DNA of 64,000 nt from Nitrobacter sp047149785. GTDB taxonomy: Bacteria; Pseudomonadota; Alphaproteobacteria; Rhizobiales; Xanthobacteraceae. How positions within the stretch are numbered: the first letter of the stretch is position 1; each line of letters starts with the position of its first letter. Of this stretch, positions 15,606-23,256 are shown piece after piece. Position numbers and translations under genes: made by a program. The stretch is taken from NCBI RefSeq assembly GCF_047149785.1, contig NZ_BAAGBE010000001.1, positions 3,162,001-3,226,000 on the forward strand. Reading direction: 5' to 3'. The notes below the pieces were generated by a model. The model worked only from the letters and a program-made list of their open reading frames with translations, was not told where the DNA came from and made no database searches.

Positions 15606-16366
15606 TGGCGCCGGGTCTTGAGTTCGGCGGGATCGATATGAGCGGTGTTGATCACGAATGTCGACAAGGCGCGGCCGAGGCAATCGTGAACACGTTTGGC
15701 CAGATCGATACTGCGCACCGCGCTGAACAGATCGAATTCGCCGCTCTCCTTCCATTCGTTCATGATCGCAAACCGGTCGAACAGGGGAGCGTCGTGCTGT
15801 TGCGCGGCGAGCCGCATGTTGTCGATATAGGAGGCCGGTGAAACCATGGTTTCCGTGCGCGGGCTGTATTGCATGTTCATCAGCACGACGTCGGCGCCCG
15901 CTTTCTGCAAGGCGGCGACGCCTTGGTCGACGGCGCTGCGGAAGTTGTCGACGTCGACCGATCGCATAGCATCGACGGTCCCGGTCTGCCACACGACCAA
16001 GGTCGGCTTTTTCGTTTCCGCGAGCTTGCCCAGGCCCGGCGCGACCTCCTCGGCGGTCTTCCGGGGGGCCAGTTCCACCGACATGTTAACGGTGACGCCC
16101 GGCAATTTCTCGCGAAGCGCAGCCTGCAAGCGCGCGGGATAGGCGTCGCTCTCCGCTCCGGTTATGGTTGAGGAGCGGCTGCCGACAACCAGGATATCGA
16201 CCGGTCCGCCGGTCTTGACCGCCGAGGCGACGCGGGACAGCGGGCTGTCGCTGGTCAAAAGATAGGCCGAAACGTCGCAGCTCTTGGGCAGGTCGTCGGC
16301 GCGCGCAAAGGCGCTGGCCCACAAACCGGCCAGCAAGAACACGACCGACGTCCAGCCGGCGCTCAT
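15602..16366 (-). CDS. SGNH-like protein with missing catalytic residues
   Basis: This 254-residue exported protein (signal peptide ending AFARA) is clearly related to the next gene. Matching blocks: ILVVGSRSSTITGAESDAYP, VVWQTGTVDAMR and a C-terminal FDLFSAVRSIDLAKRVHD. Relative to the paralogue it keeps the block I serine but lacks the GKGGE glycine block, has V in place of the block III Asn, and has IDLA where the paralogue has GLHM, removing the Asp-His dyad. It is probably a non-catalytic partner. It overlaps opgC and the distal SGNH gene by 4 bp each. Confidence 0.75.
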   Translation of the reverse strand: MSAGWTSVVFLLAGLWASAFARADDLPKSCDVSAYLLTSDSPLSRVASAVKTGGPVDILVVGSRSSTITGAESDAYPARLQAALREKLPGVTVNMSVELAPRKTAEEVAPGLGKLAETKKPTLVVWQTGTVDAMRSVDVDNFRSAVDQGVAALQKAGADVVLMNMQYSPRTETMVSPASYIDNMRLAAQQHDAPLFDRFAIMNEWKESGEFDLFSAVRSIDLAKRVHDCLGRALSTFVINTAHIDPAELKTRRQ

Positions 16367-17610
16367 GCTCCTCCTCCCGCCAGATCCGCGTCGCCGTCAG
16401 CGGCCCTGGTTCGGCTTCCGCCCTTTCCGGCAACCTTTTTGTACCATGAAAATATCCATGCGGCTGCCGACATGATCAGGATTCCGCAAACACTGATAAC
16501 GAAGTGAATCCCGGCGCCGCCCGAGAATTCCGCCAGGATGAATTGTCCGGCGAAGGCCAGGAAGACGCCGATGCAGAAGATCTCCAGCGAATGCTGGCCG
16601 CACAGGATCATCGGCTGAAGCCATGGCGACGTCAGCCCCGGCCAGTCCCTCGGCAGAAAGCGGACGGTCAGCGCGGCGAGCGCCAGGAAATGGGCGATGC
16701 GAAGCACGTCGAGATTGGTCTTGTCGATGGGATACATCCACTGCTCGACGATGCCCGGCATGAAATGGTTGAGCTGGGGCACGTGCCAGGTCAGCGTGGT
16801 GTAGAAGGCGAACAGCAGATAGGCGACGCATATCCACAGCGTCACCGGCGACCAGATGATGCGCGACATCCGCTTCGCGCCTCCCAGCGCGCACCACGCG
16901 CCGAACACGAACAGCAACTGCCAGGCGAACGGATTGAAGTACCAGACCCCGTTGGGATAGGCCGGCAGCGCAAGGTCGAACTGCCAGGTGAGCGCATAAA
17001 GGGCTACCGACAACGCCAGCGTCACATCGGCCTTGCGCCGCATCAGCCACAAGATAAGCGGCAGGAACAGCATCAGCGCGATATAGAGCGGCAGCACGTC
17101 CATGTTGACGGGCCGGAACTTCAGCAGCAGCGCCTGCACGATCGTGACGTCGGGCTGCTTGAGGAAATCGAGAATGCCCATTTCCTCGGTGTAGAGCGGA
17201 TTCTCGAAACGACTCGCGACATAGGAAATCTCCGCGAGAAAGATCGTGAACAGGAAGATGTGCGCCACGTATATCTGCCAGGCGCGCTTGAGAATGCGCG
17301 CGGCGGCGACGACGAATCCCCGCTGCGCCATGACCCGTCCGTAGACGAACGCCGCCGTATAGCCCGAGATGAAGATGAAGATCTCGGTGGCGTCGCTGAA
17401 GCCGTAATTGCGGATGGTGAGCCAGGTCAGAAGATTTTGCGGCAGATGGTCGATGAAGATCAGCCACAGCGCCAGCCCGCGAAACAGATCGAGCCGCAAC
17501 TCGCGCTCGCGGGGTGCGGCGGGAATCGAAACGGCCGGCGCTTCGCGCGTGAGGCCGTCCGCCGCCACGCCGGCGCGGGCTTCGACAGCCGGATCGGCAA
17601 CCGACGGCAT
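16363..17610 (-). CDS. opgC: OpgC-type acyltransferase, integral membrane
   Basis: This 415-residue protein has about ten membrane segments. It starts with the OpgC signature RLDLFRGLALWLIFIDHLP, followed by TEIFIFISGYTAAFVYGRV and several conserved aromatic loops (FNPFAWQLLFVFGAWCALG). OpgC proteins succinylate osmoregulated periplasmic glucans at the inner membrane. It is the first gene of a three-gene operon with two SGNH proteins joined by ATGA overlaps, recalling membrane acyltransferase plus SGNH systems that O-acylate polysaccharides. The acyl group and glycan here are not determined by sequence. Confidence 0.85.
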   Translation of the reverse strand: MPSVADPAVEARAGVAADGLTREAPAVSIPAAPRERELRLDLFRGLALWLIFIDHLPQNLLTWLTIRNYGFSDATEIFIFISGYTAAFVYGRVMAQRGFVVAAARILKRAWQIYVAHIFLFTIFLAEISYVASRFENPLYTEEMGILDFLKQPDVTIVQALLLKFRPVNMDVLPLYIALMLFLPLILWLMRRKADVTLALSVALYALTWQFDLALPAYPNGVWYFNPFAWQLLFVFGAWCALGGAKRMSRIIWSPVTLWICVAYLLFAFYTTLTWHVPQLNHFMPGIVEQWMYPIDKTNLDVLRIAHFLALAALTVRFLPRDWPGLTSPWLQPMILCGQHSLEIFCIGVFLAFAGQFILAEFSGGAGIHFVISVCGILIMSAAAWIFSWYKKVAGKGGSRTRAADGDADLAGGGA

Positions 17611-17794
17611 GCGCTCTGCTTCGAAAAGGTCTCGGTCGCCCCCGGCCGAGACTGATTACGGGACGCCAGCTTCACGCTAACGGCGACAAAAAAGCAATAT
17701 TGCGGTCGGAGTTCTATAGTCCGGAACCGCGCGCCATCACAACTAAGTGGGGGCTGGTTCCCCGGTCTGTTTTCGCTATGATCCGCCCCGACCT

Positions 17795-18026
17795 TTGAGC
17801 TTTCCGCTTCCGGTGACATCGGAAGCGGGGCTTTATGCTTTTGGTTTGACGAGGTTTCACGCGATCCGGTAGCTGGTTGCTGCAAAGGCATGCGAACTTC
17901 GGAATCCGGACACGCGTATTCCGTAACGAAGAGGATACCGGTTTTGCGGTCGGAATACGCGCAAGTTATAACTGACAGCGTTTTCTTCACGCTGACCGGA
18001 TTTCACTTCGCCGGAAAATGCTCTAG
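17795..18026. repeat. composite of family A (diverged) and family B repeats before apaG
   Basis: 17795-17880 resembles the left half of family A (agctttccgcttccggtgac, cggaagcggggctttatgct, then ggtttgacgaggtttcacgc). 17882-17972 is a family B copy. 17975-18026 resembles the right half of family A (gcgttttcttcacgctgacc to gccggaaaatgctctag). So a family B unit looks inserted within a family A unit. It occupies most of the 428-bp gap between opgC and apaG; the rest (17611-17794) shows no gene. Confidence 0.6.
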
Positions 18027-18038
18027 AGAGAGTTTCAG

Positions 18039-18434
18039 ATGTATCGCGCCGTTACCCGCCAGATCGAAGTCACCGTCGAACCGAACTTCATGCCGGAGCG
18101 GTCGTCTGCCGAGCGAGGTCATTTTTTCTGGTCCTACACCGTGGTCATCACCAACGCCGGGACGGATACGGTCCAGTTGCGTACCCGGCACTGGATCATC
18201 ACCGACGCCTCCGGGCGGAAACAGGAAGTCCGCGGCGAGGGCGTGGTCGGCGAGCAGCCGGTGCTCGCGCCCGGCGAGCGCTTCGAATACACCAGTGGCG
18301 TTCCGCTGCCGACCGCCAACGGATTCATGAGCGGTCGCTATCAGATGATCTCGATCCGGAGCGGCGAGCCGTTCGAGATCGATGTTCCCACCTTCTCGCT
18401 CGACAGCCCCGACAGCAAGCGCGTGCTGAACTGA
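18039..18434 (+). CDS. apaG: ApaG protein
   Basis: This 131-residue protein is a single ApaG domain: VTVEPNFMPERSS, FFWSYTVVITNAGTDTVQL, TRHWIITDASG, VVGEQPVLAPGERFEYTSG and GYFQ-like SGRYQMISI. ApaG has a fibronectin III-like fold; it was linked to Co2+ resistance and diadenosine tetraphosphate metabolism in enteric bacteria, but its molecular role is unclear. It stands alone here, preceded by a composite dispersed repeat whose last bases lie only about 12 bp from the start codon, so the repeat probably carries or borders its promoter. Confidence 0.93.
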   Translation: MYRAVTRQIEVTVEPNFMPERSSAERGHFFWSYTVVITNAGTDTVQLRTRHWIITDASGRKQEVRGEGVVGEQPVLAPGERFEYTSGVPLPTANGFMSGRYQMISIRSGEPFEIDVPTFSLDSPDSKRVLN

Positions 18435-18476
18435 GGCGGCGCCGCGACGCAGCGGCGAGCGGACTCGATCCGCTGA

Positions 18477-18661
18477 GAGCCTGTTTGGAAAGTCACCGGG
18501 CACTTCCCGGCCGTTCCCCGGACGCAGCGCAGCGTGAAACGGTGCGCTGCTGCGCCGGGGTCTTTCGCGAGGTTTTCTGCAACGATCCCGGGTCTGCGCG
18601 GCGTCACGTCGTGCCGCGGCGCGCCCGGGACACCTGGAAAGCAAACTTTTCAAACAGGCTC
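18477..18661. mobile_element. MITE-like 185-bp element with terminal inverted repeats
   Basis: The ends are GAGCCTGTTTGGAAAGT (18477-18493) and ACTTTTCAAACAGGCTC (18645-18661), inverted repeats agreeing at 16 of 17 positions. The interior has further inverted pairs, for example around gcagcgcagcgtgaaacggt / gcgctgctgcgccggg. There is no coding frame. The element ends exactly one base before the hslO stop codon. It fits a non-autonomous miniature element; no transposase relative is in the window. Confidence 0.65.
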
Positions 18662-19666
18662 TTATTCCACGCCGGCTTCCTGAGGGGTGAATTCGTACAC
18701 CGAACTGCAGAACTCGCAGGTGACGGCGACCTTGCCGTCCTTCACCATCCCGGAGCGGTCCGGTGGCGCGAAGCTCTTCAGCATCGCCTCCACCGCGTCG
18801 CGCGAGCATGAACACTGCGCATGCAATTTTCGGGATGGAAACACCCTGACCCCGCGCTCATGGAACAGCCGGTACAGCAGGCGTTCGCCCGATAAATCGG
18901 GATCGATCAGTTCGAGATCTTCCACGGTGCCGATCAGCGACTGGCCCTCGACCCAGGCATCGTCCTCAGCAACCGTATGCACCGCGCTGCCCTCCGGCGC
19001 GTCGCCAGGATCGAGGTCGGCCTGACGCGCGCGCTCCGGCGCCTTGGGCAGGAACTGCAGCAGCATGCCGCCGCCGCGCCAGCCGCGCCTGGGACCACCG
19101 CCATCCCTGCGCCATTCCTCGCCGACCGCGAGGCGGACCCGCGTCGGAATCTGTTCGGAGCGCAGGAAATATTCATGCGCGGCGTCTTCGAGGCTGCCGC
19201 CTTCCAGCGCCACCAGCCCCTGATAGCGGCTCATGTCCGGCCCCTGGTCGATAGTCATGGCGAGATGGCCGCGTCCGAGCAGCGCGCCGGAATCCTGCGC
19301 ACCGCCGAGCCGCGCCTTGTCGAAGCGGGCATAGGCCCGCAGCCGCGCCGGCGCGCGGAAGTCGACAATCAGGAACGACACCGGTCCGTCGGTCTGGGTC
19401 TGCAGGATGAAGCGGCCGTCGAACTTGAGCGAGGAGCCGAGCAGCGTCGTCAGCACGATCGCCTCGCCGAGCAGCTTGGCGACCGGCGCGGGATAATCGT
19501 GCCTGACCAGCAGTTCGTCGAGCGCGGGTCCGAGCCGGGTCAGCCGTCCGCGCAGATCGAGCGCGCTCACCTCGAACGGAATCACGGCGTCATCGACCGG
19601 AACGGCCGAGGGCGCGCGCGCCGGGGTTTCAAGCGATAGGGCGGGATCGGATATTGGTGAGGTCAT
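18662..19666 (-). CDS. hslO: Hsp33 redox-regulated chaperone
   Basis: This 334-residue cytoplasmic chaperone is switched on by oxidation. The substrate-binding body is recognisable (ALDELLVRHDYPAPVAKLLG, EAIVLTTLLGSSLKFDGRF). The C-terminal redox switch has the four zinc-binding cysteines as CSCS (in HAQCSCSRDAVE) and CEFC (in VTCEFCSSVYEF). The N-terminal ~25 residues are a variable Pro/Ala stretch. The stop codon abuts the MITE-like element, so its 3' UTR is made of that element. Confidence 0.95.
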   Translation of the reverse strand: MTSPISDPALSLETPARAPSAVPVDDAVIPFEVSALDLRGRLTRLGPALDELLVRHDYPAPVAKLLGEAIVLTTLLGSSLKFDGRFILQTQTDGPVSFLIVDFRAPARLRAYARFDKARLGGAQDSGALLGRGHLAMTIDQGPDMSRYQGLVALEGGSLEDAAHEYFLRSEQIPTRVRLAVGEEWRRDGGGPRRGWRGGGMLLQFLPKAPERARQADLDPGDAPEGSAVHTVAEDDAWVEGQSLIGTVEDLELIDPDLSGERLLYRLFHERGVRVFPSRKLHAQCSCSRDAVEAMLKSFAPPDRSGMVKDGKVAVTCEFCSSVYEFTPQEAGVE

Positions 19667-19766
19667 GCCGCTCTATCTGGGGTCGGGGGCGCGGGATCGA
19701 AACCCCTTGAGAGCCGGATTCGGCACGCCGCTGCCCGCGTCCGCGCCGGTGCGGATCGAACCTGCC

Positions 19767-20276
19767 TCACACCCTTTTCATCTCGACAGACACTTTCGGT
19801 CCATTTTTGATGGTCTGATAGACGACGCAATAGCGCTCGGTCAGCTTGAGCAGGAGATCGAGCTTGTCCTGCGGCGCGTCGGTCTCGACATCGAACCGCA
19901 GGCGGATCGATTCGAAGCCGACCGGCGTTTCCTTATCGACGCCGAGCGTGCCGCGAAAATCGAGATCGCCCTCGGCGCTGACGTGGCCGGATTTCAGCGG
20001 CACCTCGATTGCGGTCGCGACCGACTTCAACGTGACTCCGGCGCAGGCGACCAGCGCCTCCAGCAGCATGTCACCGGAGCACAATTCGAGGCCGGAGCCG
20101 CCGGTGGCCGGATGAAGCCCCGCGACCGCAAGCGCGCGGCCGGTCTCCACCTTGCAGGCGATGCCTTCGCTGTCGATCGAACCCCGCGCCTTCAGCGTGA
20201 TCAGCGCTGATTTCGGGTCGCTCTTGTAGCGCTCCTTGATCGGGGCCTGCGTGGCGCGAAGCTCGGCGGCATCCAT
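19767..20276 (-). CDS. OsmC family protein
   Basis: This 169-residue protein has the OsmC/Ohr pattern: one redox cysteine in GLELCSGDMLLEALVACAG and a second in LTERYCVVYQT, about 80 residues apart. OsmC-type proteins reduce organic hydroperoxides; the exact substrate class here is unclear. An additional Cys in the N-terminal half (GIACKVETG) is not part of the active pair. It lies just downstream of ssuB on the same strand (60-bp gap), so it may be read from the ssu transcript, and is followed by hslO, another oxidative-stress gene. Confidence 0.85.
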   Translation of the reverse strand: MDAAELRATQAPIKERYKSDPKSALITLKARGSIDSEGIACKVETGRALAVAGLHPATGGSGLELCSGDMLLEALVACAGVTLKSVATAIEVPLKSGHVSAEGDLDFRGTLGVDKETPVGFESIRLRFDVETDAPQDKLDLLLKLTERYCVVYQTIKNGPKVSVEMKRV

Positions 20277-20336
20277 CGACGTCTCCTTTTCTTCTTTCTG
20301 AACTCGTTTGGCGAACGTAATCGCGGCGCGTCGGGT

Positions 20337-21122
20337 TCACCACCACAACGCATCGCCGGCCTCGGCCGCGGCGGCCGGGGCGGGCGCGGCCTGGTCGAGC
20401 GAGCGGTCGAGCGCTGTCAGGATGCGCCGCTTGGTGGTCTCGAACAGCTCCGAATTGCGGTCGCGCGGCCGCGCCAGGCTGATGTCGACGCCCTCGAACA
20501 GCCGCCCCGGCCGCGGCCGCATCACCAGCACCCGGTCCGCCAGCACCACCGCCTCGTCGACGTCGTGGGTCACGAGCACCAAGGTCGGGCGCGTCTCCGA
20601 CCACAGATCGAGCAGGTGGTCCTGCAGGTCGCGCCGCGTGAAGGCGTCGAGGGCGGAGAACGGCTCATCGAGCAGAAGCACTTCCGGCCGCACCACCAGC
20701 GCCCGCGCGATCGCGACGCGCTGCGCCTGTCCGCCCGACAGTTCGCGCGGCCACGCCTTCGCCTTGTCGGACAGGCCGACCTTGGCGAGCGCGGCGGCGA
20801 CGCGTTCCCGCCGCTCGGTCGCAGACACGTCCGACAGACCGAAGCCGATATTGTCGGCGACGCTCAGCCACGGCAGCAGCCGCGGTTCCTGGAAGATGAT
20901 GCCGACCTTCGGATGCGGCGCGGTGAGGGCTTCGCCGTCGAGGGTGATGGCGCCGTAGCTGGCGCGGTCGAGGCCCGCGATGGCGCGCAGCAGCGTCGAT
21001 TTTCCGCAGCCGGAGCCGCCGATCACGGCGACGATCTCGCCGAGCCGGATCTCGGTGGAGAACCGCTCCAGCGCATGGACGCCGTTGGGATAGGTCTTGC
21101 CGACGCGGTCGAGCACCAGCAT
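20337..21122 (-). CDS. ssuB: ABC transporter ATPase, sulfonate/nitrate/taurine type
   Basis: This 261-residue protein has all ABC motifs: Walker A GGSGCGKST, Q-loop IIFQEPRLLPW, signature LSGGQAQRVAIARAL, Walker B VLLLDEPFSALD and H-loop THDVDEAV. The RLLPW sequence after the Q-loop is typical of the SsuB/TauB/NrtD group. It starts at ATG 21122, overlapping the permease stop by one base (TGATG). The C-terminus has an Ala/Pro-rich tail. With the permease and the binding protein it forms an importer for an organosulfonate or similar anion. Confidence 0.88.
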   Translation of the reverse strand: MLVLDRVGKTYPNGVHALERFSTEIRLGEIVAVIGGSGCGKSTLLRAIAGLDRASYGAITLDGEALTAPHPKVGIIFQEPRLLPWLSVADNIGFGLSDVSATERRERVAAALAKVGLSDKAKAWPRELSGGQAQRVAIARALVVRPEVLLLDEPFSALDAFTRRDLQDHLLDLWSETRPTLVLVTHDVDEAVVLADRVLVMRPRPGRLFEGVDISLARPRDRNSELFETTKRRILTALDRSLDQAAPAPAAAAEAGDALWW

Positions 21123-21967
21123 CAGAACGCTCCGCGGCCGGGCGCGAATGCATCCTGCCAGCGCAGGAACGGCATCGCCGCGATCTCGATCAGCCAGTCG
21201 GTGGTCTTGCCGAGGATCGCGAAGATCACGATGGCGGCGAGAATCTGCGCCGGCTTGCCGAGTTGCTGACCGTCGATCAGGAGATAGCCGAGCCCTTCGG
21301 ACGCGCCCATGAATTCCGCCGCCACCACGAACATCCAGCCGAGGCCGAGCCCGACCCGCAATGAGACCACATAGGCCGGCAGCACCGCGGGCAGCAGGAT
21401 GCGCCGGATCATCGCCGGTCCGCTCAAACGAAATGTGCGGCCGACCTCGACGATCTTGCGGTCGACCGACAGGATCGCGCCCATCACGCCGAGATAGATC
21501 GGGAAAAACACGCCGACGGCGATCAGCGCGACCTTGGACAGTTCGAAAATGCCGAGCCACAGGATGAACAGCGGCACCCAGGCGATCGAGGGAATGGCGC
21601 GAAGCGCCTGAATGGTCGGGTCGAGCAGTTGCCGCGCCAGTCGCCAATAGCCCGAGATCGCGCCGAGTACCGTGCCGGCGGCGACGCCGAGCGCGAAGCC
21701 GGCGCCGACGCGCTCGAGCGTGGCCGCCATGTGGCGGAATAGCTCGCCGCTGCGGGCGAGTTCGTCGATCGTCGAGATCACCGTCGACGGCGGCGGCACC
21801 AGCCGCCCGTCGGACCAGCCGGCGGCCACCGCCCATTCCCACGCGACCGCCGCGGTGAGCGGCAGCAGCAGGCCGAGCGCCGGACGCGTCCAGCGCCGCC
21901 ACCGCGCCGCGGATGGCGGTGCGAGCGTTTGCGGGCTCTCCGCGGAGGTGTCCAGCGTCATCGTCAT
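21122..21967 (-). CDS. ssuC: ABC transporter permease, SsuC type
   Basis: This protein has about 281 residues and six membrane segments. The cytoplasmic EAA loop is visible as GAILSVDRKIVEVGRTFRLS followed by GPAMIRRILLPAVLP. ALRAIPSIAWVPLFILWLG is the characteristic SsuC/TauC/NrtB segment. I start it at ATG 21967 (MTMTLDTSAES). It lies between ssuA and ssuB in the order ssuA-ssuC-ssuB. Confidence 0.88.
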   Translation of the reverse strand: MTMTLDTSAESPQTLAPPSAARWRRWTRPALGLLLPLTAAVAWEWAVAAGWSDGRLVPPPSTVISTIDELARSGELFRHMAATLERVGAGFALGVAAGTVLGAISGYWRLARQLLDPTIQALRAIPSIAWVPLFILWLGIFELSKVALIAVGVFFPIYLGVMGAILSVDRKIVEVGRTFRLSGPAMIRRILLPAVLPAYVVSLRVGLGLGWMFVVAAEFMGASEGLGYLLIDGQQLGKPAQILAAIVIFAILGKTTDWLIEIAAMPFLRWQDAFAPGRGAF

Positions 21968-22055
21968 TGCCAAACCCCGTCGGGCCGCCGATTGCAAGAC
22001 CAAAAACGGCGAGGCCCGGCAGGCCGGTTCTCGCCGTTCCGGACGAGTCGACCGA

Positions 22056-23030
22056 TCAGTTGGCCGGCAGCGGAATCTGGTCGTCGATCAGATTGTCGAG
22101 CGCGGCCTTCACGTCGACCTTGGCGTCGAGCACGCCGGCCTGCTGAAGGGCAAGGCCGGCCGCGAGAATGCTGTCGCGCTGGGCCTTTCCGATCTTGCCG
22201 TTCGAGATGTCGGTGCGCTCGCGCAACTGCTTCTCGACCACGTCCTTGGGCAGCTTGGTGGCGGCGATGAAGCTCGCTTCCAGTTCCTCGGGATGGGCGA
22301 CCGCATATTTGCGCGCGGTCTCGTAAACGGCCAGCACCCGCTGCGTGATCTTGGGATACTTCTTCAGGAATTCCTCCCGCACGTTGAGGATCCCGTAGGT
22401 GTTGGCGTCGGCGTCGCGGTAGAACAGCCGCGCGCCGTCCTGCAGTTCCGCCTGCGCCATCATCGGATCGAGCCCGGCCCAGGCGTCGACGTCGCCGCGG
22501 ATCAGCGCGGTCTTGCCGTCCGGATGCTGCAACAGCACCGGCACGATGTCCTTTTCAGACATGCCGAACTTCTGCAGCGCGCGCACCAGGAAGATGTGCG
22601 GATCGGTGCCGCGCGTGACCGCGACGCGCTTGCCCTTGAGGTCGGTCACCGTCTTGATCGGTGTGTCCTTGCGGGTGACGAGCGCGGTCCATTCCGGCTT
22701 CGAATAGACATAGATGGATTTGATCGGGTTGCCGTTGATCTTCGCCACCAGCGCCGCGGAGCCGGCGGAGGAGCCGAAATCGATCGAGCCGGCGTTGAGG
22801 AACTCGAGCGCCTTGTTGGAACCGAGCGTCTGGACCCAGCGCACGGCAATGCCGTCCTTGGCGAATTCCTTCTCGATCAGGCCCTTGTCCTTCATCAGCA
22901 TCGACACCGGGTTGTAGGTCGCCCAGTCGATATGGATTTCCTTCGGCGCGTCGGCGGCGAACGCCGCCGCCGGCAAGAGCGCGGTTGCGGCAAGGGCGGC
23001 GAGCACGGCGCGGCGTGCGGGCTTGAACAT
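22056..23030 (-). CDS. ssuA: periplasmic sulfonate-type substrate-binding protein
   Basis: This 324-residue protein has a signal peptide (LAALAATALLPAAAFA). The NMT1/SsuA-like fold shows in IHIDWATYNPVSMLMKDKG, VRWVQTLGSNKALEFLNAG, SIDFGSSAGSAALVAKING, and the GKRVAVTRGTDPHIFLVRAL block with VDAWAGLDPMMAQAE. It is the first gene of ssuACB and probably sets ligand choice; aliphatic sulfonate is the best guess from sequence character. A taurine, nitrate or pyrimidine-precursor ligand cannot be excluded. Confidence 0.85.
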   Translation of the reverse strand: MFKPARRAVLAALAATALLPAAAFAADAPKEIHIDWATYNPVSMLMKDKGLIEKEFAKDGIAVRWVQTLGSNKALEFLNAGSIDFGSSAGSAALVAKINGNPIKSIYVYSKPEWTALVTRKDTPIKTVTDLKGKRVAVTRGTDPHIFLVRALQKFGMSEKDIVPVLLQHPDGKTALIRGDVDAWAGLDPMMAQAELQDGARLFYRDADANTYGILNVREEFLKKYPKITQRVLAVYETARKYAVAHPEELEASFIAATKLPKDVVEKQLRERTDISNGKIGKAQRDSILAAGLALQQAGVLDAKVDVKAALDNLIDDQIPLPAN

Positions 23031-23256
23031 TGGTCATCTCTCCTGAAAATTGATCTGGCGCGAGCCGGTCGACAGAATGAAAAAGCTATCTTATGTCAAA
23101 TAGTTGTAAACCTCAGTCAACGAGAAAATAGATTGTCTGGAAGCTTCCGCCGGAGCACATCGTTGCTCAAAACGGATAGCGCAAAGCATGAATCCGTCGC
23201 GTGCGGCCGACAATCTGCGGTGACAGCCCGCGTAGCGTCCGTTATCCGGATAAGCA
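23031..23256. promoter_or_regulatory. divergent promoter region between ssuA and glnD
   Basis: This 226-bp gap separates two divergently transcribed units. The ssuA-proximal part (about 23075-23130) is locally AT-rich (aaaaagctatcttatgtcaa, atagttgtaaacctcagtca, acgagaaaatagattgtctg), standing out in this GC-rich sequence; it likely holds the ssu promoter and perhaps a CysB/Cbl-like or NtrC-type site. I cannot name an exact operator. Confidence 0.4.

Noticed and set aside
20337..21902. 521-codon minus frame suggesting an ssuC-ssuB fusion
   Set aside because: Its first ~260 codons are an out-of-frame reading of the permease gene. Only the part from 21122 is the ATPase.
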